DNA from: Alphaproteobacteria bacterium
Lineage (GTDB): Bacteria > Pseudomonadota > Alphaproteobacteria > Micavibrionales > Micavibrionaceae
Length of the DNA: 64,000 bases
Direction of reading: 5' to 3'
Assembly (NCBI GenBank): GCA_021775995.1
Contig: JAJFGS010000003.1
Span: 62,001 to 126,000 of the forward strand
Shown here piece after piece: positions 46,572-57,137 of this stretch. The notes below the pieces were generated by a model. That model saw nothing but the letters and a program-made list of their open reading frames with translations. It was not told the DNA's origin and did no database searches. Made by a program: the position numbers and the translations under genes. Position 1 is the first letter of the stretch; every line of letters begins with the position of its first letter.

Positions 46572-47964
46572 ATCATCAAGACAATATCATTGCCAATCTT
46601 GCGGTGCGGTGACATCCAAATGGTCGGGAAAATGTGAGTCCTGCAATGAATGGAATACCATTACCGAAGAAATAGTTGAGTCCTCTGCGCCTAAAGGGTT
46701 GGGTAATAAACGCAAAGGTAATTCTATTAATTTTGTCCCGTTAAAAGACAACACATCCGAGAAAAAACCCCGTCATGTGACGGGGTTGGCGGAATTTGAT
46801 CGTGTTACTGGTGGCGGTCTTGTGAACGGTTCTGCGCTGCTTATCGGCGGTGACCCTGGGATTGGTAAATCGACGCTTCTTTTGCAAGTGGTCTGCAAGC
46901 TCGCTTTGTCTGGTAAGAAATGTCTTTATGTGTCGGGAGAGGAGGCGGTTGACCAAGTTCGCCTTCGTGCGCAACGTTTGGGGCTGGATAATGCGCCAGT
47001 GGAGCTCGCCTCTGCGACCTCTGTCCGTGATATCATCGCCAGTGTTGATGATTCCGCCAGTGCGCCAGATATTCTCGTGATTGATTCCATTCAAACCATG
47101 TATGTAGATACAGTTGAAAGTGCGCCAGGGACGGTGACTCAAGTTAGAACATCCGCGCAAGAACTCATCCGTGTTGCTAAACGTCGGGGCATTTGCATTC
47201 TCTTTGTGGGTCATGTCACCAAAGATGGACAAATTGCGGGGCCGCGTGTTCTTGAGCATTTGGTGGATGCCGTTCTTTATTTTGAAGGGGATAGGGGACA
47301 TCAATTCCGAATTCTACGCACCGTTAAAAATCGTTTTGGCCCTACTGATGAAATTGGTGTTTTTGAAATGGCACAGGAGGGGCTGGTTGAGGTGGCTAAT
47401 CCATCTGAGCTGTTTTTAGCGCAACGTCAGGAACATGTTGCGGGTAGTGCGGTGCTTGCTGGTCTGGAAGGGACACGTCCTGTTTTGGTCGAGGTACAGG
47501 CTTTGGTTGCGCCATCTGCGCTGGGTAATCCGCGCCGCGCCGTCATTGGCTGGGATTCAAATCGTTTGGCTATGGTTTTGGCCGTATTAGAGGCTCGGTG
47601 TGGTGTTACGCTTTCTGATTGTGATATTTTCCTAAATATTGCTGGTGGTATCCGTATTTCTGAACCTGCTGCGGACTTGGCGGTGGCAGCGGCTCTCATC
47701 AGTTCTCAGACAGGAAAGCCTGTTCAAGGTAATACAGTATTTTTTGGGGAGGTTGGGTTATCAGGGGAAATACGAACCGTATCCCAACCTGATGTCCGTA
47801 TTAAAGAAGCCGCTAAGTTAGGTTTTGAGCAAGCGATGATTCCTGCCCCTCCAAAACGTAAGAATAAAGAGGGCAAAAAGGGCGGTTATCCCTTAACTGT
47901 TCGCCAGATAGACCATCTTGATGATTTGGTATCTCTTTTTTCTACTCAATTGCGGGCGGCATAA
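46564..47964 (+). CDS. radA: DNA repair protein RadA/Sms
   Basis: A 466-residue RecA-like ATPase that helps branch migration in recombination. Zinc finger C10-C13-C24-C27, Walker A GGDPGIGKST, the RadA motif KNRFG, and a Lon-like C-terminal domain. ATG 46564 follows AGGAG; a GTG at 46558 overlaps it. It sits downstream of a LexA-type box, unusual for radA. Confidence 0.96.
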   Translation: MAKSSRQYHCQSCGAVTSKWSGKCESCNEWNTITEEIVESSAPKGLGNKRKGNSINFVPLKDNTSEKKPRHVTGLAEFDRVTGGGLVNGSALLIGGDPGIGKSTLLLQVVCKLALSGKKCLYVSGEEAVDQVRLRAQRLGLDNAPVELASATSVRDIIASVDDSASAPDILVIDSIQTMYVDTVESAPGTVTQVRTSAQELIRVAKRRGICILFVGHVTKDGQIAGPRVLEHLVDAVLYFEGDRGHQFRILRTVKNRFGPTDEIGVFEMAQEGLVEVANPSELFLAQRQEHVAGSAVLAGLEGTRPVLVEVQALVAPSALGNPRRAVIGWDSNRLAMVLAVLEARCGVTLSDCDIFLNIAGGIRISEPAADLAVAAALISSQTGKPVQGNTVFFGEVGLSGEIRTVSQPDVRIKEAAKLGFEQAMIPAPPKRKNKEGKKGGYPLTVRQIDHLDDLVSLFSTQLRAA

Positions 47965-48008
47965 ACTAAATGCTTGTAATAACGCACTAAATTCCGTAAA
48001 AGTAGCCC

Positions 48009-48719
48009 ATGATTATTGATATTGTTGTCGGAGCGGTGGTGCTCATTTCCGCTATAATTTCTTTTCTTCGTGGTTTTATCCGCGAAGTCCTTACAATTGC
48101 TGGCGTTGTTGCTGGATTTTTTACAGCAGTTTTCTTCGGTCCAAAATTATCACCTACTTTTGATAAGTGGCTGGATGTTAATGAAGATCCTGAAAAAATT
48201 GAGAAGCTATTCGATATTATTCCTATGAATATTGTGGCTGATGTTTGTGCCTACGCTGCGATTTTTATTGCTGTTGTTATTATTGTTTCGGTTATTAGTC
48301 ATTTTACGGCAAGTGCAGCAAAAGTACTTGGCTTAGGGCCGATTGATCGTACTCTCGGTGTTATATTTGGTATTGTTCGTGCCATTATTCTACTCAGCTT
48401 ACTTTATCTTCCTTTTCATTTATTGATGGAACAAGAATCTAAAACAGAATTTTTTGCCAATAGTAAAACACATTATTATATTGAGAAAACCTCGGCGTAC
48501 ATTGCAACATTTCTTCCATCATCTGATGACGTAAAAGACAAGGCTAATGATGCATCAGTAAATACCATTAAGCAAAAACTTTTAGAAAATGATTTTCTTG
48601 AAGATAAGAAGAACAAGTCAGAAAACAAACCTACAGAAACTAAACCAGAAACAGGTTATAAAGAAGAACAACGTGATCAACTTGAAAATCTTTTTGAAAA
48701 ACCGGCCCTTGATGAATAA
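48009..48719 (+). CDS. cvpA: CvpA family membrane protein
   Basis: A 236-residue protein with four N-terminal hydrophobic segments (the IIDIVVGAVVLISAIISFLRG start is typical) and a charged C-terminal tail rich in Lys and Glu. The family is named for colicin V production and now linked to envelope stress. It is next to purF, its usual partner. Confidence 0.9.
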   Translation: MIIDIVVGAVVLISAIISFLRGFIREVLTIAGVVAGFFTAVFFGPKLSPTFDKWLDVNEDPEKIEKLFDIIPMNIVADVCAYAAIFIAVVIIVSVISHFTASAAKVLGLGPIDRTLGVIFGIVRAIILLSLLYLPFHLLMEQESKTEFFANSKTHYYIEKTSAYIATFLPSSDDVKDKANDASVNTIKQKLLENDFLEDKKNKSENKPTETKPETGYKEEQRDQLENLFEKPALDE

Positions 48720-48731
48720 AAGAGAAAAATT

Positions 48732-50249
48732 ATGTGCGGTATAGTTGGGATATTTGGACATCAACCGGTTAATCAAGACATTTATGATGCATTAACCGTC
48801 TTACAACATCGCGGGCAAGATGCCGCAGGTATAGCGACGGAAGACAACGGAAAATTTTATCTTAGAAAAAGTAATGGTTTAGTGCGTGATGTATTTCATA
48901 CGCGCCATATGAAAGAACTTTGCGGTAATATTGGAATTGGCCATGTGCGCTACCCTACGGCAGGCAGTGCTTCTAATACTGAATCGCAACCTTTATACGT
49001 GAATTCTCCTTATGGAATTGTTCTGTCGCATAATGGCAATTTGACGAACCATGAACAGCTTGCGCAAGAGTTGTTTGAAGCCGATCACCGCCATTTAAAT
49101 ACAAATTCAGATTCTGAAGTACTTTTAAATATTTTGGCACATGAGCTTCAATCTCAGAATAAGTTTAATTTAAAAAAAGAAGATATCTTTTCTGCGGTTG
49201 AAGGATTACATAAACGTTGTCGTGGGGCTTATGCCGTTGTAGTAAACATTGCTGGGCATGGACTTGTCGGGTTTAGAGATCCTAACGGTATACGCCCTCT
49301 TATTTATGGGGAACGTAAAACAGAAGATGGTAAAACCGAATATATGATGGCTTCTGAAAGCGTAGCCCTTGATGCACTTGGCTTTGAAATTGTTCGTGAT
49401 TTAGGGCCAGGTGAAATTATTTATATTGATGGAAATGGTAATCAATCATCGCATCTTCCTAAAATGAAACGCGAATTTACGCCGTGTATTTTTGAACTTG
49501 TTTATTTTGCTCGTCCAGATTCTATTATTGATGGAAGCTCTGTTTATAAAGCACGCGTTCGTATGGGAGAATATTTGGCCGATAAAATTTTACGTGAATG
49601 GCCAGATCATGATATTGACGTTGTGATTGCAATTCCGGAATCAAGTCGTCCTAGTGCTATGGAACTTGCTGTTCGTCTGGGTATAAAGTATCGCGAAGGT
49701 TTTGTTAAAAATCGTTATATTGGTCGTACATTTATTATGCCAGGCCAAGTGGAGCGTAAAAAATCAGTTAAACAAAAACTCAATCCGCTTGAATTAGAGT
49801 TTAAAGATAAAAATGTTTTACTTGTTGATGATTCAATAGTTCGTGGTACGACCAGTCAACAAATTGTTGATATGGCACGTAAAGCTGGAGCTAAAAAAGT
49901 ATATTTTGCTTCTGCGGCACCACCAATTCGTTATCCTAACGTTTATGGCATCGATATGCCCGTTAAGTCAGAGCTTGTTGCCCATGATAAAACAGAAAAA
50001 GAAATTGAAAAAGAAATTGGAGCAGACAGATTGTTTTTCCAAGATTTAAAAGATTTAATCCGTGCTGTTGTCCCTAGTGATGAAGTGGTTGACCAACATA
50101 AATTTGATTGTTCTGTTTTTAACGGAAAATATATAACGGGCGATATTGATGAAGCATACCTTAATCATATAGAAGGACTTCGAAATGATAAGGCCAAAAA
50201 CGGAAATGATAATAAAGTTGAACTGACAGATGTCAGTGAAAATTTTTAA
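48732..50249 (+). CDS. purF: amidophosphoribosyltransferase
   Basis: A 505-residue enzyme, first committed step of purine synthesis. Nucleophile Cys2 in [10 protein letters not shown]; glutaminase motif [14 protein letters not shown] site [13 protein letters not shown] in the phosphoribosyl domain. The 12-bp gap after cvpA supports one transcript. Confidence 0.97.
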   Translation: MCGIVGIFGHQPVNQDIYDALTVLQHRGQDAAGIATEDNGKFYLRKSNGLVRDVFHTRHMKELCGNIGIGHVRYPTAGSASNTESQPLYVNSPYGIVLSHNGNLTNHEQLAQELFEADHRHLNTNSDSEVLLNILAHELQSQNKFNLKKEDIFSAVEGLHKRCRGAYAVVVNIAGHGLVGFRDPNGIRPLIYGERKTEDGKTEYMMASESVALDALGFEIVRDLGPGEIIYIDGNGNQSSHLPKMKREFTPCIFELVYFARPDSIIDGSSVYKARVRMGEYLADKILREWPDHDIDVVIAIPESSRPSAMELAVRLGIKYREGFVKNRYIGRTFIMPGQVERKKSVKQKLNPLELEFKDKNVLLVDDSIVRGTTSQQIVDMARKAGAKKVYFASAAPPIRYPNVYGIDMPVKSELVAHDKTEKEIEKEIGADRLFFQDLKDLIRAVVPSDEVVDQHKFDCSVFNGKYITGDIDEAYLNHIEGLRNDKAKNGNDNKVELTDVSENF

Positions 50250-50260
50250 GAGCTAGCTAT

Positions 50261-50974
50261 ATGTCTAAGATAGATTTAACAGGAAAAATTGCCCTTATTA
50301 CAGGTGCCTCAAAAGGTATTGGGGCTTCTATAGCCAAGGCTTATGCTAAAGCTGGCGCGCATGTTATTCTTATAGCGCGAAATAAATCTGCACTTGAAAA
50401 AATTGATGATGAAATTCGTGCAATAGGGGGGCAGGCTACCCTTATGCCGTTTGATTTAATGAAGCTTGATGATTTAGAAAAACTAGGACAGATTTTATAT
50501 CAAAAATTTGGCAAGCTTGATATTTTTGTTGGAAATGCTGGATTATTAGGAACATTAGGGCCTTTACCGCAAATAAGTACGCGTGAATTTCAACATGTCA
50601 TGGATGTAAATTTAAATGCAAATTTCAGGTTAATAAAAACGCTTGATCCCTTACTTCAAAAATCAGAAGCAGGTCGGGTTATTTTTGTTTCTACCAGTAA
50701 GGGCGTTGTAAAAGGTCGTGCTTATTGGGGAACATACTCTATTTCAAAGGCGGCGTTGGAATCTATGGCGCGTGTTTATGCCGCTGAAAATGAACAAAGT
50801 AATTTACGGGTGAATATTATTGATCCCGGTGCTGTCCGCACAGATATGCGTGCCTCGGCTATGCCCGGAGAAGATCCTATGACTCTGCCTGCACCGGAAG
50901 ATATTACAGCTCTGTTTCTTGATTTGGCTTCTTCTAATTGTGTACAACATGGTGAAATTATAAGAATAGAATAA
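50261..50974 (+). CDS. short-chain dehydrogenase/reductase
   Basis: A 237-residue SDR: NAD(P) motif TGASKGIG near 17-24, NAG in VGNAGLLG, and a catalytic Ser-Tyr-Lys (FVSTS, YSISK). It starts 11 bp after purF, as often in alphaproteobacteria. The substrate is unknown. Confidence 0.9.
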   Translation: MSKIDLTGKIALITGASKGIGASIAKAYAKAGAHVILIARNKSALEKIDDEIRAIGGQATLMPFDLMKLDDLEKLGQILYQKFGKLDIFVGNAGLLGTLGPLPQISTREFQHVMDVNLNANFRLIKTLDPLLQKSEAGRVIFVSTSKGVVKGRAYWGTYSISKAALESMARVYAAENEQSNLRVNIIDPGAVRTDMRASAMPGEDPMTLPAPEDITALFLDLASSNCVQHGEIIRIE

Positions 50975-50996
50975 ATTTTAATTTGAGGAGAAAGCT

Positions 50997-52424
50997 ATGG
51001 ATTATTGGACTGCTTTTTTAATTATTTGGATGGTTTCTCCGTTTATTTTTACTATCGTGTTTATTAAATTATTCAAAAAATTCAAATTCATTTCTAATGA
51101 ATTTGAAGAGATGAGTAACAAAAATGATTCTAAAATCTCATTGGTAGGTAGAATTAAAGAACTCAAAAAAGAATTGGAGGGTCTAAGAAAAAAGTCTGAA
51201 GAATTGGAGGATTTAAGAGACAAATATGCTCCTATTATTTCAATAGAAGATGAAGCAAAAGTGCTTCAAAAAGAATTAAAGGAAATTCAGAGTAAAATAG
51301 AAGGGGTTCGTTCTGATTATAGTGAGAAACGTCAAAAGTTAGATGAATTAAGAAAAGAGGTTGCAATTTATAATGAGCGTCTATCTTTTGTAGAGCTTGG
51401 TATTTATGAACCACACTTTGAGTTTAATGATAGCGAAGAGTATAGGGACAAAATAAAAGAAATTAGAGAGAATCAGAAGAAAATGGTTTCTGATAAAAAA
51501 TCAGCTATTTGCCCCTCTGACTGGACTGTTGACGGTAGTCGATCTAAAGGTCAAACAATGGTTAATAGGCAGGTACGCCTGACCATGCGGGCATTCAATA
51601 ATGAATGTGAGGCGGCTATAGCAAATACACGGTGGAATAATGTTGTTGCGATGGAAAAACGCATTCTTAATTCTGCAAAACAAATAAATAGCTCTAATTC
51701 TTCAATGAATTTAAGTGTGAATGAAGACTATATTGTTCTCAAAATTGACGAGTTACATGCAACTCATGAGTATCGTGAACGTCTAAAATTAGAAAAAGAA
51801 GAGCGTACTGAGTTAGCACGAGCTGATCGAGAAGAGAAAAAATTATTAGCAGAAGCTGTTGCAGCCGAAAAAGAAGAGAAAAAATATCAGTTGTTGCTTG
51901 AAAAAGCGCGTAAAGAAGTAGGTATTGATGAGTCTAAGATTGCTGAACTTGAAGCGGCGTTAGAGGCCGCACAAGCGATAAGTGAGCGGGCGAGAGCAAT
52001 GGCTGAAATGACGAAGTCTGGCTATGTTTATATTATTTCGAATATAGGCTCTTTTGGTGAAGACATTGTCAAAATTGGCCTAACTAGAAGGTTAGAGCCC
52101 GATGACCGTGTAAAAGAACTTGGTGATGCTAGTGTTCCATTTGGATTTGATACGCATGCTATGATTTATTCTGATGAGGCACCCGCTTTAGAATCGGCGT
52201 TACATAGGGAGTTTGAAGAGTATCGTGTTAATGTTACAAACACACGTAAGGAATTTTTTCGTGTTAGTTTAAAGCAGGTTGAAGATGCTGTGAAAAATTT
52301 GGCACCAGAGGCGAGTTTCTTTAAGGATCGTGAAGCACAAGAATGGTATGAAACGTTAGCACGCCGAAATGAATTTTTGGCACAAGAAAAAGATTCTGCT
52401 AATGATTTTCCTGAAGCCATATAG
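50997..52424 (+). CDS. membrane DUF4041 / GIY-YIG nuclease (SNIPE-like)
   Basis: A 475-residue protein: one N-terminal membrane helix (about 5-24), a long coiled coil (about 34-130), a DUF4041 region (about 125-270, with FVELGIYEPHFEF and TMRAFNNECEAAI), a second charged coiled coil (about 260-340) and a C-terminal T5orf172/GIY-YIG nuclease domain (about 342-435: GYVYI and KIGLT, then ALHREF and EFFRV). This layout matches the SNIPE anti-phage family, reported to cut phage DNA at the membrane during injection. It has a good ribosome site, GAGGAGA, and sits 22 bp after the SDR gene, convergent with rplQ. Phage defence is inferred from the family. Confidence 0.85.
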   Translation: MDYWTAFLIIWMVSPFIFTIVFIKLFKKFKFISNEFEEMSNKNDSKISLVGRIKELKKELEGLRKKSEELEDLRDKYAPIISIEDEAKVLQKELKEIQSKIEGVRSDYSEKRQKLDELRKEVAIYNERLSFVELGIYEPHFEFNDSEEYRDKIKEIRENQKKMVSDKKSAICPSDWTVDGSRSKGQTMVNRQVRLTMRAFNNECEAAIANTRWNNVVAMEKRILNSAKQINSSNSSMNLSVNEDYIVLKIDELHATHEYRERLKLEKEERTELARADREEKKLLAEAVAAEKEEKKYQLLLEKARKEVGIDESKIAELEAALEAAQAISERARAMAEMTKSGYVYIISNIGSFGEDIVKIGLTRRLEPDDRVKELGDASVPFGFDTHAMIYSDEAPALESALHREFEEYRVNVTNTRKEFFRVSLKQVEDAVKNLAPEASFFKDREAQEWYETLARRNEFLAQEKDSANDFPEAI

Positions 52425-52426
52425 GC

Positions 52427-52456
52427 ATAAAAAAACGGACTGAAAAGCCCGCTTTA
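52427..52456 (-). terminator. terminator of the alpha ribosomal operon
   Basis: On the minus strand, a GCGGGC / GTCCGT stem (two G-U pairs) is followed by seven T, 23 bp past the rplQ stop. Confidence 0.7.
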
Positions 52457-52478
52457 ATAAATATTATAGAAGTTATTG

Positions 52479-52949
52479 TTAAGCAACAGCGGCTTTTTTC
52501 TTTTTTGGTGCTGCTTTTTCTTCAATTTCTTCTTCGATGATTTCATCTTCATTATCAAAGATAGAACCACTATCTAGACCTTTGGCACTCTCATCACGAT
52601 CAACAAGCTCAACAACAGCCATTGGCGCATTGTCACCATAACGGAAGCCAGCTTTCATGATACGGATATAACCGCCTTCACGAGTTTTGTAACGCTCACC
52701 AAGTGTATCAAAAAGCTTTCTAATTTGGCTTTGATCACGCATACGGCTCATTGCAATACGCTCATTGGCAAGACCGCCTTTTTTACCTAGCGTAATTAAT
52801 CTTTCCACGAAGGGACGTAGATCTTTTGCTTTAGGCAAGGTCGTCGTAATTTGCTCATGCTTTACAAGAGCCGCCGCCATGTTAGCAAACATCGCCTGAC
52901 GGTGAGGAGAGGTTCTGTTTAATTTTCTTTGTTTGATGCCGTGTTTCAT
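52479..52949 (-). CDS. rplQ: 50S ribosomal protein L17
   Basis: A 156-residue protein starting with the typical [20 protein letters not shown]. Residues about 116-156 are an acidic then lysine/alanine-rich tail beyond the core. It follows rpoA with a 121-bp gap. Confidence 0.97.
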   Translation of the reverse strand: MKHGIKQRKLNRTSPHRQAMFANMAAALVKHEQITTTLPKAKDLRPFVERLITLGKKGGLANERIAMSRMRDQSQIRKLFDTLGERYKTREGGYIRIMKAGFRYGDNAPMAVVELVDRDESAKGLDSGSIFDNEDEIIEEEIEEKAAPKKKKAAVA

Positions 52950-53070
52950 TTTTAGTCATCCATTTTTATTCTCTGACGTCGTTATTCACTCCTCAGGTAG
53001 TAAATCTACCCATCATCGTTCATGCCTAGTCAGAAAATAAAGCTGAACGACTAAAAGTGTTTATTGAAGA

Positions 53071-54093
53071 TTATGCACTAAAAGGGTCGTCCAGTTTCTT
53101 TGCTAGTTCTTCAATATTTTCTGGTGGCCATCCTTCAACCTGCATACCCAAATGGATACCCATGTTGGTTAGGACTTCCTTAATTTCGTTCAATGATTTA
53201 CGACCGAAATTTGGCGTACGGAGCATATCGCTTTCGCTTTTTTGAACCAGATCACCGATGTAAATAATGTTGTCATTTTTCAAGCAATTTGCTGAACGAA
53301 CTGACAACTCTAATTCTTCAACTTTACGAAGAAGGTTACGGTTGAATGGTAACTCATCCGCTTCGTCTTTTTCAGACGCTGTTTCAGGCTCGTCAAAGTT
53401 AACAAATACTTGCAATTGATCTTGTAAGATGCGTGCGGCAAATGCGACTGAATCTTCTGGTGAAATAACGCCATTTGTTTCAATTTGAAGAGTTAGTTTA
53501 TCGTAGTCTGTAATTTGCCCAACGCGTGTATCTTCAACTTCATAAGAAACCTTACGTACTGGAGAGAAAACACTATCAACAGGGATAAGACCAACAGGGC
53601 ATTCTTCAGGACGGTTTTGAGCCGCAGGACGATAGCCTTTACCTGTATTCACTGTCATTTCCATGTTTAATTTAGCACCTTTATCAAGGGTACAAATCAC
53701 AAGGTCTGGGTTCATAATTTCAATGTCTGCACCCGCTTCAATCATACCTGCAGTTACCTCGCAAGGACCTTCAGCATTAAGACGCATTTTTTTAGGGCCT
53801 TCAACATGCATACGAACCGCAATCGCTTTAACATTCAATACGATATCGGTTACATCTTCGCGAACACCTTCGATAGAAGAGAATTCATGCAAAACGCCAT
53901 CAATTTGGATTGCTGTAACAGCAGCTCCTTGTAGAGATGATAAGAGAATACGACGAAGTGCATTTCCTAATGTTAAACCAAAACCACGTTCTAATGGTTC
54001 TGCAATAATTTTGCCGTTAACTTGTGAGTTAGATCCGTGACCAACTTCTACTTTTGAAGGTTTAATCAATTCTTGCCAATTTTTGTATATCAA
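53071..54093 (-). CDS. rpoA: RNA polymerase subunit alpha
   Basis: A 340-residue subunit. The N-terminal dimerisation domain includes [23 protein letters not shown]; the C-terminal domain (about 265-330) includes the [20 protein letters not shown]-binding region. Between rpsK and rplQ as usual. Confidence 0.98.
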   Translation of the reverse strand: MIYKNWQELIKPSKVEVGHGSNSQVNGKIIAEPLERGFGLTLGNALRRILLSSLQGAAVTAIQIDGVLHEFSSIEGVREDVTDIVLNVKAIAVRMHVEGPKKMRLNAEGPCEVTAGMIEAGADIEIMNPDLVICTLDKGAKLNMEMTVNTGKGYRPAAQNRPEECPVGLIPVDSVFSPVRKVSYEVEDTRVGQITDYDKLTLQIETNGVISPEDSVAFAARILQDQLQVFVNFDEPETASEKDEADELPFNRNLLRKVEELELSVRSANCLKNDNIIYIGDLVQKSESDMLRTPNFGRKSLNEIKEVLTNMGIHLGMQVEGWPPENIEELAKKLDDPFSA

Positions 54094-54135
54094 AGTCTTA
54101 TCCTTTCAAACTTGTGAAATCTTACTTCTAATTAA

Positions 54136-54528
54136 TTACACGCGACGACGTTTTGGTGGGCGTGCGCCATTATGTGGAATAGGGGTAATATCTTTAATAG
54201 ATTTAATCGTAAATCCAATAGAGCTTAAAGCACGAAGAGCTGACTCACGACCTGAACCAGGCCCTTTTACTTTTACATCTAATTCTTTCATACCATGTTC
54301 TTGCGCTTTACGACCTGCGTCCTCGGCGGCCATTTGTGCGGCATATGGTGTTGATTTACGAGAACCTTTAAAACCCATCATTCCTGCAGAAGACCATGAA
54401 ACTGCGTTTCCTTGGGCATCTGTAATTGTGATGATTGTGTTATTAAAGCTAGAATTTACATGGGCTTCGCCGGACGTAATATTCTTTTTAACTTTTTTCT
54501 TTGCTACTTTAGCTGATGGTTTTGCCAT
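54136..54528 (-). CDS. rpsK: 30S ribosomal protein S11
   Basis: A 130-residue protein: [33 protein letters not shown], and the ending [10 protein letters not shown]. 25 bp after rpsM. Confidence 0.98.
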   Translation of the reverse strand: MAKPSAKVAKKKVKKNITSGEAHVNSSFNNTIITITDAQGNAVSWSSAGMMGFKGSRKSTPYAAQMAAEDAGRKAQEHGMKELDVKVKGPGSGRESALRALSSIGFTIKSIKDITPIPHNGARPPKRRRV

Positions 54529-54553
54529 GATTTTGTTCCTTTTCGTCTAGCCG

Positions 54554-54934
54554 TTATTTACCAACCGGCTTTTTACCAGCGATTGGTTTGGCCGGACCTT
54601 TACGGGTACGGGCATTTGTTTTTGTTCTTTGTCCACGAACAGGTAGGTGTTTACGGTGACGTAAGCCACGGTAACAAGCCATATCCATTAAACGTTTAAT
54701 GTTCATAGAAACTTCACGGCGAAGGTCACCTTCGATTTTATATTTGTCTGAATCAACTTCAGTACGAATTTGGTTTAGCTCATCTTCACTAAGCTCATTC
54801 ATTCTGCGTGTTGGGTCAATTCCGGTTGTGGCACAGATATCATGAGAAAATTTACGGCCAATACCATAAATTGACGTTAATGCGATCCATACTGGCTTAC
54901 GGTCAGGGACGTTTACACCTGCGATACGGGCCAT
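54554..54934 (-). CDS. rpsM: 30S ribosomal protein S13
   Basis: A 126-residue protein: [49 protein letters not shown]-type C-terminus. 175 bp after adk, a gap long enough for its own promoter or an autoregulatory leader. Confidence 0.98.
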   Translation of the reverse strand: MARIAGVNVPDRKPVWIALTSIYGIGRKFSHDICATTGIDPTRRMNELSEDELNQIRTEVDSDKYKIEGDLRREVSMNIKRLMDMACYRGLRHRKHLPVRGQRTKTNARTRKGPAKPIAGKKPVGK

Positions 54935-55109
54935 GTTTGCTCCTTTTCAAAGTTTGATCATTTCAATCAGAACCGTAATGCCGGTTCCTTAACCACCAAA
55001 ACCCTAATATTTCCGTGCTTTTGATAAGCACTGCAAACTAGCTAGAGGCTTCAGATTGGCCGCATTATAGGAATTATGCCTTATAAGTCAATAGCTATTT
55101 TAGGGTAAT

Positions 55110-55691
55110 TTAAGCGGCAATATCATCCGCTAGAATAGCTTCAACCTGCATGGTTACTTCTTCTACGGGGCGCATACCGTCAATGGTGATGACTGCCTCT
55201 TGTGCCTGGTAATAGGGTAAGACAACAGCAGAATAGTCTCTATATTGTTCTAAACGTACTTTCATAGCGTCCACGGTATCATCGGAACGGCCTTCTTCAA
55301 TTGCTCGTTTTTTAATGCGCTCTAAAAGAGCCTCGTCATCGACCTGAAGCTCAAGGACAAGATTAATTTTTTCTCCACGTTCTTTTAGCATAGTATCAAG
55401 AGCCTGCGCTTGTGTGTTGGTACGGGGAAAGCCGTCAAAGATGAAGCCTTTGGCCTGTGGATTTTTTTCCATGTTATCGGCAATCATGCCAATCACAATT
55501 TCATCAGAAACCAGTTTTCCTGCATCCATAATTTCTTTAGCTTGTTTGCCTAGAGTTGTGCCTTCAGCAATTTGCGCGCGCAGCATATCACCCGTAGAAA
55601 GCTGCTTTAAACCATATTTTGTTTCTATAATTTTGGCTTGCGTGCCTTTACCTGCGGCAGGGGGACCAAAGAAAATTACATTAAAAGACAT
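55110..55691 (-). CDS. adk: adenylate kinase (short form)
   Basis: A 193-residue enzyme: P-loop GPPAAGKGTQA, DGFPRT motif, and no long zinc LID, so it is the short alphaproteobacterial type. It starts 12 bp after secY, the usual secY-adk coupling. Confidence 0.97.
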   Translation of the reverse strand: MSFNVIFFGPPAAGKGTQAKIIETKYGLKQLSTGDMLRAQIAEGTTLGKQAKEIMDAGKLVSDEIVIGMIADNMEKNPQAKGFIFDGFPRTNTQAQALDTMLKERGEKINLVLELQVDDEALLERIKKRAIEEGRSDDTVDAMKVRLEQYRDYSAVVLPYYQAQEAVITIDGMRPVEEVTMQVEAILADDIAA

Positions 55692-55703
55692 GATGAATCC
55701 TTT

Positions 55704-57059
55704 TTATCTTCTACGTTGTCTGCCAGTTCCACGTAACTTAGATTTCTTGATTAAACCTTCATATTGATGAGCAATCAAATGGGAATGGATTTGCGCTACT
55801 GTATCCATTGTAACTGTCACAACAATAAGCAGTGATGTTCCACCAAAATAAAACGGCATACTATATTTTGAAATCATAAATTCAGGCAATAAACAGATAA
55901 AGACCAGATAAAATCCTCCAACAGTTGTAATGCGCGTTAGAACATAATCAAGGTAATCTGACGTACTTTTGCCAGGTCGCATACCAGGAACAAAGCCACC
56001 ATGTTTTTGTAGCATATCTGCATTTTCTTCTGGATTGAAAACAATTGCCGTATAGAAAAAAGCAAAGAACATAATTAGACCACCGTATAACAGCATATAG
56101 ATAGGCTGTCCGTGTTGAAGGTAACGGGCAATAGAGGCTGTGAAATCTCCGCCATCAGCACCGCTAAAACCAACAATTGTTAAAGGAAGCAACAATAAAG
56201 ATGATGCGAAGATTGGCGGAATAACGCCAGAAGTGTTTAGTTTTAAAGGGATATGATTTTGTTGTCCCATTTGCATCTGATTGCCTTGTTGACGTTTAGG
56301 GTATTGTACAACAACACGGCGTTGAGCGCGTTCAAAGTAAACAATTATAACGATAACACCAACAATCATAGCGACCAAAGCAAGCAGTTCAATCAAGTTA
56401 AACTGGCCTTGACGACCAAGCTCCAAGGTTGAAGCAATAGCACGTGGTAGTTCCGCAACAATACCAGCAAAGATAATAAGAGAGATACCATTTCCGATAC
56501 CGCGTTGTGTGATTTGTTCGCCGAGCCACATCAAGAAAATAGTACCACCAACAATTGTAATAACGGTTGAGGCACGGAAGAAAAGACCAGGGTCAATAAC
56601 AGCGGCACCAGCAGAGCTTTGCATGCCTTCAAGTCCAACAGCCAAACCGTAAGCTTGTACAGATGCTAACAACACCGTTAAGTAACGCGTGTACTGGTTG
56701 ATTTTCATACGACCAGATTCACCTTCTTTTTTAAGTTTTTCAAGATTGGGAGACATAGCAGCGGCTAGCTGCATGATAATAGAAGCCGAAATATAAGGCA
56801 TGATGTTCAGCGCAAAAATTGTCATACGAGATAACGCACCACCAGAGAACATGTTCAGCATGTCCAAAATACCGCCACCTTTTTGGGAATAGATTTCTTT
56901 CCAGATGATAGGGTCAATGCCAGGTACAGGGATATAAGTTCCTAAACGATAGATAACAAGCGCACCGACAACGAATAAAATTCGTTGCTTAAGCTCGGTT
57001 GCTTTTGAGAAGGCTCCCCAGTTTGCATTCTTTGCAAGTTGTTCAACAGCTGATGACAT
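55704..57059 (-). CDS. secY: preprotein translocase SecY
   Basis: A 451-residue ten-helix channel protein: LGTYIPVPGIDP near the start, the KKEGESGRMKINQYTRY loop, and GMRPGKSTSDYLDYVLTRIT. It is not preceded by rplO, as it usually is, but by panB. Confidence 0.97.
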   Translation of the reverse strand: MSSAVEQLAKNANWGAFSKATELKQRILFVVGALVIYRLGTYIPVPGIDPIIWKEIYSQKGGGILDMLNMFSGGALSRMTIFALNIMPYISASIIMQLAAAMSPNLEKLKKEGESGRMKINQYTRYLTVLLASVQAYGLAVGLEGMQSSAGAAVIDPGLFFRASTVITIVGGTIFLMWLGEQITQRGIGNGISLIIFAGIVAELPRAIASTLELGRQGQFNLIELLALVAMIVGVIVIIVYFERAQRRVVVQYPKRQQGNQMQMGQQNHIPLKLNTSGVIPPIFASSLLLLPLTIVGFSGADGGDFTASIARYLQHGQPIYMLLYGGLIMFFAFFYTAIVFNPEENADMLQKHGGFVPGMRPGKSTSDYLDYVLTRITTVGGFYLVFICLLPEFMISKYSMPFYFGGTSLLIVVTVTMDTVAQIHSHLIAHQYEGLIKKSKLRGTGRQRRR

Positions 57060-57137
57060 TTAAAAACCCTTTTGTTAGTCAGAAAGTAGGAAAGTAGTAA
57101 GAATATATAGATAATTAGAATGAACTAGACAAGAACC

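Noticed and set aside
40801-46600. CRISPR array or insertion sequence among the repeats
   Set aside because: Repeats are isolated dyads without regular spacers, and no transposase or cas gene is present.
46741-47304. 187-codon minus-strand ORF opposite radA
   Set aside because: Full overlap with a clear radA frame, no ribosome site, and unlikely protein composition; a shadow.
54083-54550. 155-codon plus-strand ORF opposite rpsK
   Set aside because: Mirror of a conserved ribosomal gene; no independent support.
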